Assembly: GCF_028728065.1 (NCBI RefSeq)
Contig: NZ_CP117811.1
Coordinates: 2,418,001-2,482,000 of the forward strand
Reading direction: 5' to 3'
Source of the DNA: Lentisphaera profundi
GTDB lineage: Bacteria; Verrucomicrobiota; Lentisphaeria; Lentisphaerales; Lentisphaeraceae
Length of the DNA stretch: 64,000 bases
A program made the translations under genes and the position numbers. The notes below the pieces were generated by a model, which had not been told where the DNA came from, did not search any database, and saw only the letters and a list, made by a program, of their open reading frames with translations. Below are positions 6,999 to 15,167 of the stretch, piece after piece. Positions within the stretch are counted from its first letter, which is position 1, and every line of letters starts with the position of its first letter.

Positions 6999-9671
6999 CT
7001 ATAGCCTTTTAAAATCAGGTAGGCCACTCAACGTTCCTGGGCTTACCGGTAGACCTGAAGGGTCAATTAATCTAGCTGTAACAAATATAATTAAATTTTG
7101 CTTTATTGATCGCTCACCATTCGATGTGAAAAATCTTCCTAAAAATGGGATATCTCCTAAGTAGGGTATCTTATCCTCGTAGGTGACTTTTTCTTCACTA
7201 ATCATTCCACCTAAAGCCAGTGTCTCACCATCCCAAACTCGCACAGTTGTATCAACTGTTCTCGATTCAAAAATCGGCATACTAAACTTCTGTTCAAAGG
7301 CGTTATAAACGATTACTTCTGAAGTGCCACCTGTGATAGGATTGATAAGTACAACTTCAGTCCCTACCAGCATATCGACATTGAAAGATTCGTCATACTC
7401 GACAAACTCAATCACTTCTGGCTTGAGCTGAAGCTCAATTACGCGTTGATCTGGGTCGATTTGTGGCGTTACAGTTAGCACCGCACCTATATCTCTGGCT
7501 TCGCCAAAAACAGGCTTAGAAGGAGTCACACTTGACTGACTGCCACCATCACCTTGAGAATTCTGCTCAACTTCTGGCTCTTCCCATTCTTCAGGGAAAT
7601 AGCGCTCTTGCACAACTCTAATCTTCGCAGTATGACCATTTTGCGTCGTTACTTTCGGCGCATTTAAAACGTCTTCGCCACTTCTTTGTTGAATCGCACT
7701 AACCAAAGTATTAAATGTTGTATCACCTAAAATAGAGGCAAACTTAAATGTGCCCTGGCTTAAGCCATTGCCAAGTACACTACCTAGACTTCTGACGGCA
7801 GATTCTAGACCATCTCCGCCATTTGAGGTAAGGTCTCCACTTTTATCTAAGCTGAAACCATCACTTAAAAAATCTGACAGAGGATCGCCATTGACATCAT
7901 AGAGATCACTTGGAGCCCTACCGACATAACCCGCATTTGGGTCAGTAAATCCTGAACCATCTTCAATACGTGCAATCGACCATTCAAAGGCAAGCTCTTC
8001 AATATCTTCTTGATTAATCTCATAGAATTTTGATTCAATAATGATCTGATTTTCAGCCGGTGCTAATTCTTTTATAATTCTATCAATCTTACTATGCTCA
8101 GCCGGCGTATTCTTCACAACTAAACGATTGACCGACTGAATAAAAGATATTTCAGAACCCGCATCAAATTTTATTCCAAATTCATCAAAGTATTCTCTCA
8201 CACCTTTAGCTGTGCCACCACCATCACCAGCACCACCTACGTCTTCAATTAAACTTGCTCCGCCCGTGTCAAGATTAGGCTCAATCAAGTCTAAAAAACC
8301 TGCTGGGACATCATAAAAACGTACTTCCATTGTATCTAAAGGAATGCTTTTATCCGCGATAATAACCGCATGTTCAGTAACTTTGAATTTTAAGTCTTGC
8401 TGCAAGCAAATAAGCTCAATTATTTTCAAAATTGGCACATCACTTAATCGTAATGACACTCCATTACTTTGCTGTGGTGCAGCTGCAACTTCAGCTCCTC
8501 CGTCTAAGCCAGCATCTTCTCCAAAGCCAGCATCTTCTCCGAATCCAGCGTCTTCTCCAAATCCGGCGTCTTCTCCAAATCCAGGCTCTTCTACTTTTGC
8601 CGCAGCAGCAGCCTCATTTATACGCAAGATAATATTAACACCTCGCTTTACGGGGTCTGGATCATAATCTTTAGACATCTGCTTAAGTCGAGCAACAATT
8701 GAATCGAGAGAATCATTATCAAATACTACACTGGGAACTTTAATGCCATTAAGCTTATCAAATACATCTTTAACTCTAGCATCATCATTCCGGATTCGAC
8801 CATCTATGGCTACATTGACGGCAGTACCAATTTGAGTACTCGGTCTAAGTGGTTGATTCCACTCCCACTCAACCTGAGCTAACCTTTCTTCACGCGTAGC
8901 TTTACGCCTAACTCTTCCCAATTCTTCGACTCTTGCATTAACTCTTAACAACAAAGTCATTGCCTCGGAATCGAATGGGTTCGCAACTAAAATCTGTTCC
9001 AATACATCTTTGGAATCCATGTATCTTCTATTGGCAAAGAGAATCTCTGCTTGCTCATACTTAATGGCGTTAGGTCTATCAATCTCTTCTTCTCTTATTT
9101 GATTAATACCTTTTTCGTCTACTTTCTTTACAAACAATAACTCTTCTTCAATTTCTTTATACTCTTTGATTTTCTCATTAATCTCATCTTCTCTTAGCGG
9201 GTTAACCGCTATAGCCGCATTTAATGTTGAGATGGCTTCAGAATATAAATCTGCGTCTACTTCCTCCCTAGCCTTAGTCATAAGTTGACCTGACTTAAGA
9301 ACCAAAGCTTCTGCTTTATTTTTATTGGCAATATCAATTTTCGCCAAAACGTCTTCACGAGTTTTTGAAACTCCGCCATACCCCATAACAGCCGCGTCAA
9401 AGCCAGCTATCGCAGCGTCGTAATCACCCAAGGCAAAATTCTTCATGGCTCTATTAAACTTCAACTCGGATTCAATCAATCGCTGCTGGCGTCTTATTTC
9501 TTCATTTCGTGTGACCGTTGATCTAGTAGCTTTGGAGCCGTTTTCATCACTTTGATTTTCTTTTAATATTTCTTCAGATACTTTTGCAGCTTCATCTTGA
9601 GCAAGTGCTGAAAAAGATAGTGACAAAGCTACAACCGTCGCCAATCTACTATATAATGACGTATTGTTCAT
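6999..9671 (-). CDS. Secretin 1 of 3, Amuc_1098-type pilus outer-membrane protein
   Basis: First of three tandem secretins in transcription order, and the longest (890 residues). It has a clear signal peptide ending SFSALA-Q, a TPR-like N-terminal half (NEEIRRQQ), an acidic GFGEDA repeat linker at about residues 363-388, and a secretin domain with WDGETLALGGM and IPYLGDIPFLGRFF. The C-terminus is GLPDFKRL. It is the most diverged of the three, with an extra loop rich in Gly/Asp/Ser about residues 560-640. In Akkermansia the corresponding locus has, as far as I recall, one secretin (Amuc_1098). Whether the three form mixed or separate rings cannot be told. An AGGAT site precedes the start. Confidence 0.9.
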   Translation of the reverse strand: MNNTSLYSRLATVVALSLSFSALAQDEAAKVSEEILKENQSDENGSKATRSTVTRNEEIRRQQRLIESELKFNRAMKNFALGDYDAAIAGFDAAVMGYGGVSKTREDVLAKIDIANKNKAEALVLKSGQLMTKAREEVDADLYSEAISTLNAAIAVNPLREDEINEKIKEYKEIEEELLFVKKVDEKGINQIREEEIDRPNAIKYEQAEILFANRRYMDSKDVLEQILVANPFDSEAMTLLLRVNARVEELGRVRRKATREERLAQVEWEWNQPLRPSTQIGTAVNVAIDGRIRNDDARVKDVFDKLNGIKVPSVVFDNDSLDSIVARLKQMSKDYDPDPVKRGVNIILRINEAAAAAKVEEPGFGEDAGFGEDAGFGEDAGFGEDAGLDGGAEVAAAPQQSNGVSLRLSDVPILKIIELICLQQDLKFKVTEHAVIIADKSIPLDTMEVRFYDVPAGFLDLIEPNLDTGGASLIEDVGGAGDGGGTAKGVREYFDEFGIKFDAGSEISFIQSVNRLVVKNTPAEHSKIDRIIKELAPAENQIIIESKFYEINQEDIEELAFEWSIARIEDGSGFTDPNAGYVGRAPSDLYDVNGDPLSDFLSDGFSLDKSGDLTSNGGDGLESAVRSLGSVLGNGLSQGTFKFASILGDTTFNTLVSAIQQRSGEDVLNAPKVTTQNGHTAKIRVVQERYFPEEWEEPEVEQNSQGDGGSQSSVTPSKPVFGEARDIGAVLTVTPQIDPDQRVIELQLKPEVIEFVEYDESFNVDMLVGTEVVLINPITGGTSEVIVYNAFEQKFSMPIFESRTVDTTVRVWDGETLALGGMISEEKVTYEDKIPYLGDIPFLGRFFTSNGERSIKQNLIIFVTARLIDPSGLPVSPGTLSGLPDFKRL
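8509..8580 (-). repeat. In-frame 18-bp minisatellite in secretin 1
   Basis: Four tandem 18-base units plus a partial fifth (ccagcatcttctccaaag and variants) encode GFGEDA repeats. This is the equivalent of the 15-bp repeat in secretin 3, but with a different unit length. Confidence 0.85.
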
Positions 9672-9703
9672 ATTAACAAATCCTCGTTCTCTATTGATAA
9701 ATT

Positions 9704-10717
9704 TTATTTAACAGGGCTTAATATCGATTTCTTACTATCGATTTCAAACTCTTCATTTGTTTTTCTACTGAATATAATGGCCTTTAATACCTTTTCTTTA
9801 CCAATTCTTCGCCATCCTCTAAAGTCCACCACTTCCTTAACACCATCTAAGCCTAATAAATTATGTTTGGAATCGTCCGCTACGAACTCTTGTTTCCCAC
9901 CTAAGTTATTGTATATAACCATTCCGCTACCATTGGGCGGATACACATACTTGCCCTTATAAACCTTTATAAGCTCCGCACCTTCCTTTTTAACCGAAAG
10001 CACAACTTTACCTTCAACTTTTTCTATATCTACCAAGCTATAGTCGCTAGCAAAAATCACACCACCAACTCTCACCCACCTCGTCTTACGACGAGAATCC
10101 ACAAACTGGACTTCCCATAAGGCTTTATTAGATCCTGAGGTCTGGTCTGATTTATAAATAAACTGTAATGGCTTTGCTTTCTTTGGTATCGCCTGAATAA
10201 AATTAAGCATCGATGGATAACTAGATGGATCATCGATCAAAGTCGGCACACCGTTAATCCCCACGGTAATTTCATCATAATTACTAAAACCATCTTTATC
10301 CCTATCCTCTAAAGCATCATCCGGATTATTCGGATCCATATTGTACTCAGCTTCCACTGTGTCAAGTATGCCATCGCCATCACTATCTCCATCCTCAATC
10401 TCTTTAGCAAAATCAACTTGAGTTTTACACCATGGACACTTTCTGAAATCATCATGAAAAACTTTATTGCACGTCTCATCTCGGCAGAGTAAATATTGGC
10501 GGTTTTCAAACACGGTCTCTAACCTTAGAGCCTTCACTGGCTTCCCCGATATGACCTTCCCATCTACCACTTCTATCGGCTGAGAACCAGAAAGTTTTAT
10601 CAATTCTATGGGGTTCACATCTACCGTCGCAACAACAAAGACTGCTACAACCACTAATACCGCCATCACAACAATCAACATCACCTTTTCAAGGTTGGCT
10701 TTTATAAAATCTTTCAT
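9704..10717 (-). CDS. Amuc_1099-like pilus-system protein with zinc ribbon and TSP3-type repeat
   Basis: Membrane protein of 337 residues in the position of Amuc_1099. One N-terminal transmembrane helix (about residues 11-33) is followed by a four-Cys cluster, C-x4-C-x10-C-x2-C, at about residues 78-98 that should bind zinc. A calcium-type thrombospondin-3/dockerin-like stretch (DSDGDGILD and DRDKDGFSNYDE) follows at about residues 112-150, then an unrecognised beta-rich C-terminal part. The single N-terminal helix suggests the bulk is periplasmic. It lies one base after the Amuc_1100-like gene and 32 bases before the first secretin. By position it may link the inner-membrane parts to the secretin. 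Confidence 0.75.
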   Translation of the reverse strand: MKDFIKANLEKVMLIVVMAVLVVVAVFVVATVDVNPIELIKLSGSQPIEVVDGKVISGKPVKALRLETVFENRQYLLCRDETCNKVFHDDFRKCPWCKTQVDFAKEIEDGDSDGDGILDTVEAEYNMDPNNPDDALEDRDKDGFSNYDEITVGINGVPTLIDDPSSYPSMLNFIQAIPKKAKPLQFIYKSDQTSGSNKALWEVQFVDSRRKTRWVRVGGVIFASDYSLVDIEKVEGKVVLSVKKEGAELIKVYKGKYVYPPNGSGMVIYNNLGGKQEFVADDSKHNLLGLDGVKEVVDFRGWRRIGKEKVLKAIIFSRKTNEEFEIDSKKSILSPVK

Positions 10718-10718
10718 T

Positions 10719-11690
10719 CTATTGTTCCAAATAACTAGCTTTAAATTGAATCCAATCCAAACTAATCTTCATAGTTTGTTCTGGCGCCTCAAATGCACGA
10801 ATATTAACTCTTTCCTCAGGCTCCACTTCCACTTCCACTTCCTCACTTAACAAAGCCTCTCCTTCAACTTGATTCAACAAATCATCCACACTAGTGACTT
10901 TATCCTCATCTGGAGATTTGATTGGAGCGGCCTCTTTAAGCATCAAAGGAACAAGATCCTTATCCACCTGCGCAGCCGTCACCATACTCACACTATTAAT
11001 TCTATAATAAAACTGCTTATCATTGGTGATTTTATTTAAAACTGTACCAAAACCCTCAGGCTTAACCTTTAATACCAATACAAAAGTATAAACTTTTGCG
11101 TAAGCTTCCCCCATCTGAGTTTCCTCTAATTGATTAGGGCGACTTACACTCGAAATCTCAACCACACCACTACTAGCAATGATTTTTACCAAGTTTTCAA
11201 TAGCTACAAGTTGCTCCATTACCTTAACTTTATCTCGAGCTTCCATTTTGAATACCCTTGACACCTCATCATCAAAAGAAAAATTGAACTCATCTGTAAC
11301 TACAATCTCTGCACTCTCACAGATTTTTCTTAATGACTCTATTGACTCCAAAAACTTATCCTGAACATCTTCCGACCGCATTTCAGCAACCGCAGACGCA
11401 TCGTGATTATAATCTTCGATCAAAGAGGAATAATAGTCGTTAAAACCACTTTTCAAGGAGGCTATATTATCTTGAGATAACTTCCTATTAAGGTCATCCA
11501 GCTTATATTTAGTGCTATTTATCTGCTGTGTATCATTACCCAACCGTGCTTTTTCTTCTTGCAGTTTTGCCGTCTCAGATTTATATACAAAAGAAAGCTT
11601 AAACAATACTGTACTCACAACGAACACCGAAACTAGCAATGCGACATTTGCTTTATTATCTTTTATTATCTCTAAAATTTTATCTTTCAT
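10719..11690 (-). CDS. Amuc_1100-like / PilO-like pilus protein
   Basis: Protein of 323 residues, close to the size of Akkermansia Amuc_1100. It has an N-terminal membrane helix (about residues 16-33), a coiled coil (about 35-75), a ferredoxin-like alpha/beta part and an acidic Pro/Glu/Val-rich tail. This helix-coil-ferredoxin plan is that of PilO/GspM-type alignment proteins. Its start codon overlaps the stop of the PilM-PilN gene (TAATG), showing translational coupling, and the next gene begins one base after its stop. Assignment rests on gene order, size and fold plan rather than on a strong motif, because this family is weakly conserved. Confidence 0.72.
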   Translation of the reverse strand: MKDKILEIIKDNKANVALLVSVFVVSTVLFKLSFVYKSETAKLQEEKARLGNDTQQINSTKYKLDDLNRKLSQDNIASLKSGFNDYYSSLIEDYNHDASAVAEMRSEDVQDKFLESIESLRKICESAEIVVTDEFNFSFDDEVSRVFKMEARDKVKVMEQLVAIENLVKIIASSGVVEISSVSRPNQLEETQMGEAYAKVYTFVLVLKVKPEGFGTVLNKITNDKQFYYRINSVSMVTAAQVDKDLVPLMLKEAAPIKSPDEDKVTSVDDLLNQVEGEALLSEEVEVEVEPEERVNIRAFEAPEQTMKISLDWIQFKASYLEQ

Positions 11691-13462
11691 TAATCAACCC
11701 TACCAATATTCTTTACACCTAACTGCGCTTTAAAATAAGCAAAGGCCTTATTTTTACTCTGTCGCTTCTCTAAAGGCCCCGTTATACCAGGAGGGTCAAC
11801 TAAGACGTACTCCGATATTGCAATATCCTCTAACATTTTGGACAAGACTTTCTGTCTTTTTCCTGTACTGCCTAGTACCGGATATTGAACATAATAACCC
11901 TCAACAATAACTGATCCCACATCGGTTGATTGTGTTTGACTGTGTAATACTTTATCTCGCTCAGCTTTTTTTACAGCAAACTTCGACAAGGTCTTAGTGT
12001 CTTTTAGAACCTCTCCCTGTAAAACACTCACTGCCTGACCTGCCTGAGGCGTTATTGAGGTGATCCACAAAGGCTTAGGTTTATATTTTCTAAGATCATT
12101 TAAAAAACTTAGCCACTCAAATCTCTCTTCATTTAAAACTTCTAATTCAGTCACTTTATTTTTAACTGACTCACGAAGCTTATTCTGTTCATTGATTTTA
12201 TCTAAAATCTTTTTATAACCCTCTATCTTAGCTGCTTTACCCTCAATCTGACCCTGATAATGCAAACGCTCCCTAAAGGATCCCGCTAGAATAATCAAAG
12301 GCACCAATATAGCAACCGCAGCCGTAGCGTAGTTATAGGGCATTTTACCTTTTCTAATCAAGTCCTTTTGCACAGACTCGGGGGTCAATGAAATCTCTAC
12401 CGGACACTCACTTATTCGTAAGACCAAGCCAATCACTTCACTAAATAAATGCGCTAATTCAGCCAGCTCTTGCCTATCTACGTTCGCCCCTAAACTCACT
12501 CCATTCTGAAATGGATTGAAATACTTAACATCGATCTTCATTTTTTCTTGAAAAAATGTCTCGGTGAACAGCATCGTTGAACTACCACCAGAGAGGTGCA
12601 TTATTTCTGGCTTTGCACCCTTCTGCTGATTCTTGAAAATGTTAATAGAGCGACTAACTTCACCGTGTAATCGCGTCATCACATTACGAACAATTTTTGA
12701 AATTGTCGCAGCTACCTCAGACTCAGGCTCTTCATAAGCCCCGCCCAATGCAACAAAACCATGACGCCTCTTCAACTCTTCTGCCTCTTCCAAACCAATA
12801 CCGAATTCTTTCGCTACTTGCTGAGTTATAGCATGCCCCGCAATTGGAATATTTCGTGAGAAGAAACTTGTTCCATCTGAAAATATTAAATTAGATACAC
12901 GTGATCCAATATTCAGGACCATCGCACATTTATCAAAACCAATCCGATTAACTCGTATAGCGTTGTATGAGCTCGAGGTCGCAATATCAACGATCTCTAC
13001 TTTTAAGCCACACGCTTCAACTGTTGCCACTAACTCTTCAACAATTTCATTTTTAATCGCAACAAACATCACTTCAACTTCTTCTGCATCCGTAGAAGAA
13101 ATTAACTGGTAATCCCAAATCACTTCATTCATTTCAAAAGGCACATTTTGTCGAGCTTCAAACTCTACAACTTGCCTTATCTTATGAACATCATCACCTA
13201 CTGGAGGCAATTTAACAAATTTTGTAAACGCCATCTGCGCAGATAGGCTGACGTAAGCTTTTTTCGCCTGTACACCACGCTCTTGAATAAGCTTAGTTAA
13301 GGTTGATTTTAATAGAGCAGCTCTATTGCTCTCTGTTTGCAACTCGTCATATTCACGATAACCAAATCTCTCAAGTGTAATTACTTTATGATCGACTTTA
13401 AACTCACCAAGTTTTAAGCTTGATGCGCCAATATCAATGGTGACTACTGATTCTGAAGCCAT
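11690..13462 (-). CDS. pilM: PilM-PilN fusion (GspL-like), Amuc_1101-type
   Basis: Inner-membrane protein of 590 residues. The N-terminal 340 residues are an actin-like PilM/FtsA-fold ATPase domain: it opens with VTIDIGASSLKLGEF, has a second phosphate-type segment near VLNIGSRVSNL, and contains LSGGSSTMLF. A transmembrane helix at about residues 376-396 is followed by a coiled coil and a periplasmic PilN-like region (WLSFLNDLRKYKPK, LWITSITPQ). The layout equals GspL or a PilM fused to PilN. It should recruit the Amuc_1100/PilO-like partner, whose gene overlaps its stop. It is the second gene of the operon. Confidence 0.88.
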   Translation of the reverse strand: MASESVVTIDIGASSLKLGEFKVDHKVITLERFGYREYDELQTESNRAALLKSTLTKLIQERGVQAKKAYVSLSAQMAFTKFVKLPPVGDDVHKIRQVVEFEARQNVPFEMNEVIWDYQLISSTDAEEVEVMFVAIKNEIVEELVATVEACGLKVEIVDIATSSSYNAIRVNRIGFDKCAMVLNIGSRVSNLIFSDGTSFFSRNIPIAGHAITQQVAKEFGIGLEEAEELKRRHGFVALGGAYEEPESEVAATISKIVRNVMTRLHGEVSRSINIFKNQQKGAKPEIMHLSGGSSTMLFTETFFQEKMKIDVKYFNPFQNGVSLGANVDRQELAELAHLFSEVIGLVLRISECPVEISLTPESVQKDLIRKGKMPYNYATAAVAILVPLIILAGSFRERLHYQGQIEGKAAKIEGYKKILDKINEQNKLRESVKNKVTELEVLNEERFEWLSFLNDLRKYKPKPLWITSITPQAGQAVSVLQGEVLKDTKTLSKFAVKKAERDKVLHSQTQSTDVGSVIVEGYYVQYPVLGSTGKRQKVLSKMLEDIAISEYVLVDPPGITGPLEKRQSKNKAFAYFKAQLGVKNIGRVD

Positions 13463-13471
13463 ATAATCGAC

Positions 13472-14128
13472 CTATTTTTTGTTTGAAATTTTGGGAAAAA
13501 TCTGAGATTGAGTAGCAGCCCACGGACTATCATCTTTCGATGTAAAGATTCCCTCAACTGAATCCAAATTTTCGCTATCAAATGAAGTCTCTTTAAAACC
13601 TTTCATTAGCGATTTCTGACGCTTTCCTGACTGCACATAAAACTTCGTATTCAACTGTGTTTTCCCTTCCACTTTAAACACCGCATAGACACTTAAGATT
13701 TTATGGACATCTTTAATACCACCTAGATAGCGATTGATGACATCAGGACTTACTAAAATAGTCGCGTAATAATCACCATTTGTTATGTTTTCATACGTGA
13801 CTACTTTCTGTGTTTTTTTATACTTTCCGTCTCTTGCCTTATACAAACCCTTCCAGGTAATACTTACTTTATTTAACCAAGTCCCATCATCCAAGGCATT
13901 TGCTTTTTTTGCGACGCCTTTAACGCGAAACTGAACTGTTATTGATGTCCACTCGCCTGTATTTGGATTCGAACTTTTAACTATATTATTAACTGTTATC
14001 GGAGGTGCTAATTTAGTATTGACATCGATCTTGCCGACCTCAATTATTGACTGACCACTCTGGGCAAGCGCCGTAAAACTACTTCCTACAGTTAACACGA
14101 ACATAAAAAATGAAGTTATTTTTCTCAT
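13472..14128 (-). CDS. Amuc_1102-like secreted pilus-system protein
   Basis: First gene of the operon, 218 residues with a signal peptide cleaved near TALA-Q, then a beta-rich mature part (ITVQFRVKG, WLNKVSITWKG, YYATILVSP). By order and size it matches Amuc_1102 of Akkermansia, which lies beside the PilM-type gene there. It lacks motifs I can tie to a function. An AAGG site lies before the ATG. The 87 bases upstream to floA are AT-rich with TATAAA-like stretches and probably hold the operon promoter, but no clear spacing of -35 and -10 boxes can be defended. Confidence 0.7.
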   Translation of the reverse strand: MRKITSFFMFVLTVGSSFTALAQSGQSIIEVGKIDVNTKLAPPITVNNIVKSSNPNTGEWTSITVQFRVKGVAKKANALDDGTWLNKVSITWKGLYKARDGKYKKTQKVVTYENITNGDYYATILVSPDVINRYLGGIKDVHKILSVYAVFKVEGKTQLNTKFYVQSGKRQKSLMKGFKETSFDSENLDSVEGIFTSKDDSPWAATQSQIFPKISNKK

Positions 14129-14215
14129 GGATTTCCCTTATTAAACCTTTTGCTTTTATAAAAATTTTAACACATACACAAAAAAGCTAGACTGTGTTAA
14201 CAATGATGCAAGCAC

Positions 14216-15166
14216 TTAAAGGGACTGAGCACGCCATTGTGAGACGTTTTTTACACTAGATTCTTTCGTTCCGATCACGCCATCGTCAATTCCACACTTT
14301 ATAGCACTTGGCAACACTGCCCTCGCCAAAACAACTCCCGCGCCCATTTCTTGCAACTTTGCTTTCATTTCTTGTTGCCTTGCTTTCGCCTCGGCCTTTT
14401 TCGCTTCTGCGCGCGATTCTGCAACTTTTTTATCCGCTTCAGATTGGATTGAATCTAGCTTCGCCTTAAGATTATCTAAAACCTGCACACCTGAAACATC
14501 GACTGAGACCAGCGTGAAATAGGTACCATTCAATACATCTGAATCAGCTTTGAGGTGCTCGACTAACAAGGACGGGTTATTTAAAATTTCTTTATGAGTT
14601 TCCCTCGACCCCACAGCTCCCAAGATCTTCTCTTGAACTCTTGCCTCCACCGTTGAAACACCCGCTCCACCAATCAATTTATTTAAATCCGACCTAACGG
14701 TTAACTTCACATTAATACCAAGACGAATCCCATCCTTAGCTACCGTAACTATATGTCCACCATTCCGATGATCTGGACAATTTATAACAATTGGATTTAC
14801 ATAACTACCAACTGCCTCCACCACATCTCGTCCCGCTAGATCTAAGGAACAGAATTGCTCGAAGTCTATATCTAATGACGATTTCAAAGAAGACACCGAC
14901 GCATCAACAACTGCAAATACATTACCACCACACAAAGCATGACTCTCGAGTCGCACATATTCCACATCAATACCGGCCCGTATCAGCATAATATAAGCAT
15001 CAACGAGCATATCGGGATTCAAGCCTCTCAGGCGCGAAAAAACGATATTGACAAAACCTAAGTCGATACCGTTTGATTTTACTTTGACGTAGGCGCCTAT
15101 ATTAACAAACACTAAAAAGACCAGCATTAAGAAAACTAATACCCCTAGTGCTATTAATAAATACAT
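14216..15166 (-). CDS. floA: Flotillin-like protein FloA
   Basis: Membrane scaffold protein of 316 residues, close to the usual 330 of FloA (YqfA). An N-terminal membrane segment (about residues 2-24) is followed by an SPFH-type core (VKSNGIDLGFVNI, IDVEYVRLESHALCGGN), an Ala/Glu/Lys-rich coiled coil (about 235-275) and the C-terminal LPSAIKCGI segment typical of the family. FloA organises functional membrane microdomains in other bacteria. Its ATG lies one base after the guaB stop, so the two are probably co-translated. It sits directly upstream of the pilus-like operon in the same direction. Confidence 0.9.
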   Translation of the reverse strand: MYLLIALGVLVFLMLVFLVFVNIGAYVKVKSNGIDLGFVNIVFSRLRGLNPDMLVDAYIMLIRAGIDVEYVRLESHALCGGNVFAVVDASVSSLKSSLDIDFEQFCSLDLAGRDVVEAVGSYVNPIVINCPDHRNGGHIVTVAKDGIRLGINVKLTVRSDLNKLIGGAGVSTVEARVQEKILGAVGSRETHKEILNNPSLLVEHLKADSDVLNGTYFTLVSVDVSGVQVLDNLKAKLDSIQSEADKKVAESRAEAKKAEAKARQQEMKAKLQEMGAGVVLARAVLPSAIKCGIDDGVIGTKESSVKNVSQWRAQSL

Positions 15167-15167
15167 A

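Noticed and set aside
8344-8667. Plus-strand frame of 107 codons rich in Ser/Pro/Asn repeats
   Set aside because: The repeats are the complement of the 18-bp coding minisatellite of secretin 1.
1120-14128. Complete type II secretion or type IV pilus operon
   Set aside because: No GspE/PilB ATPase, GspF/PilC platform or prepilin peptidase is present; only the secretin, alignment and PilM/N parts are seen.
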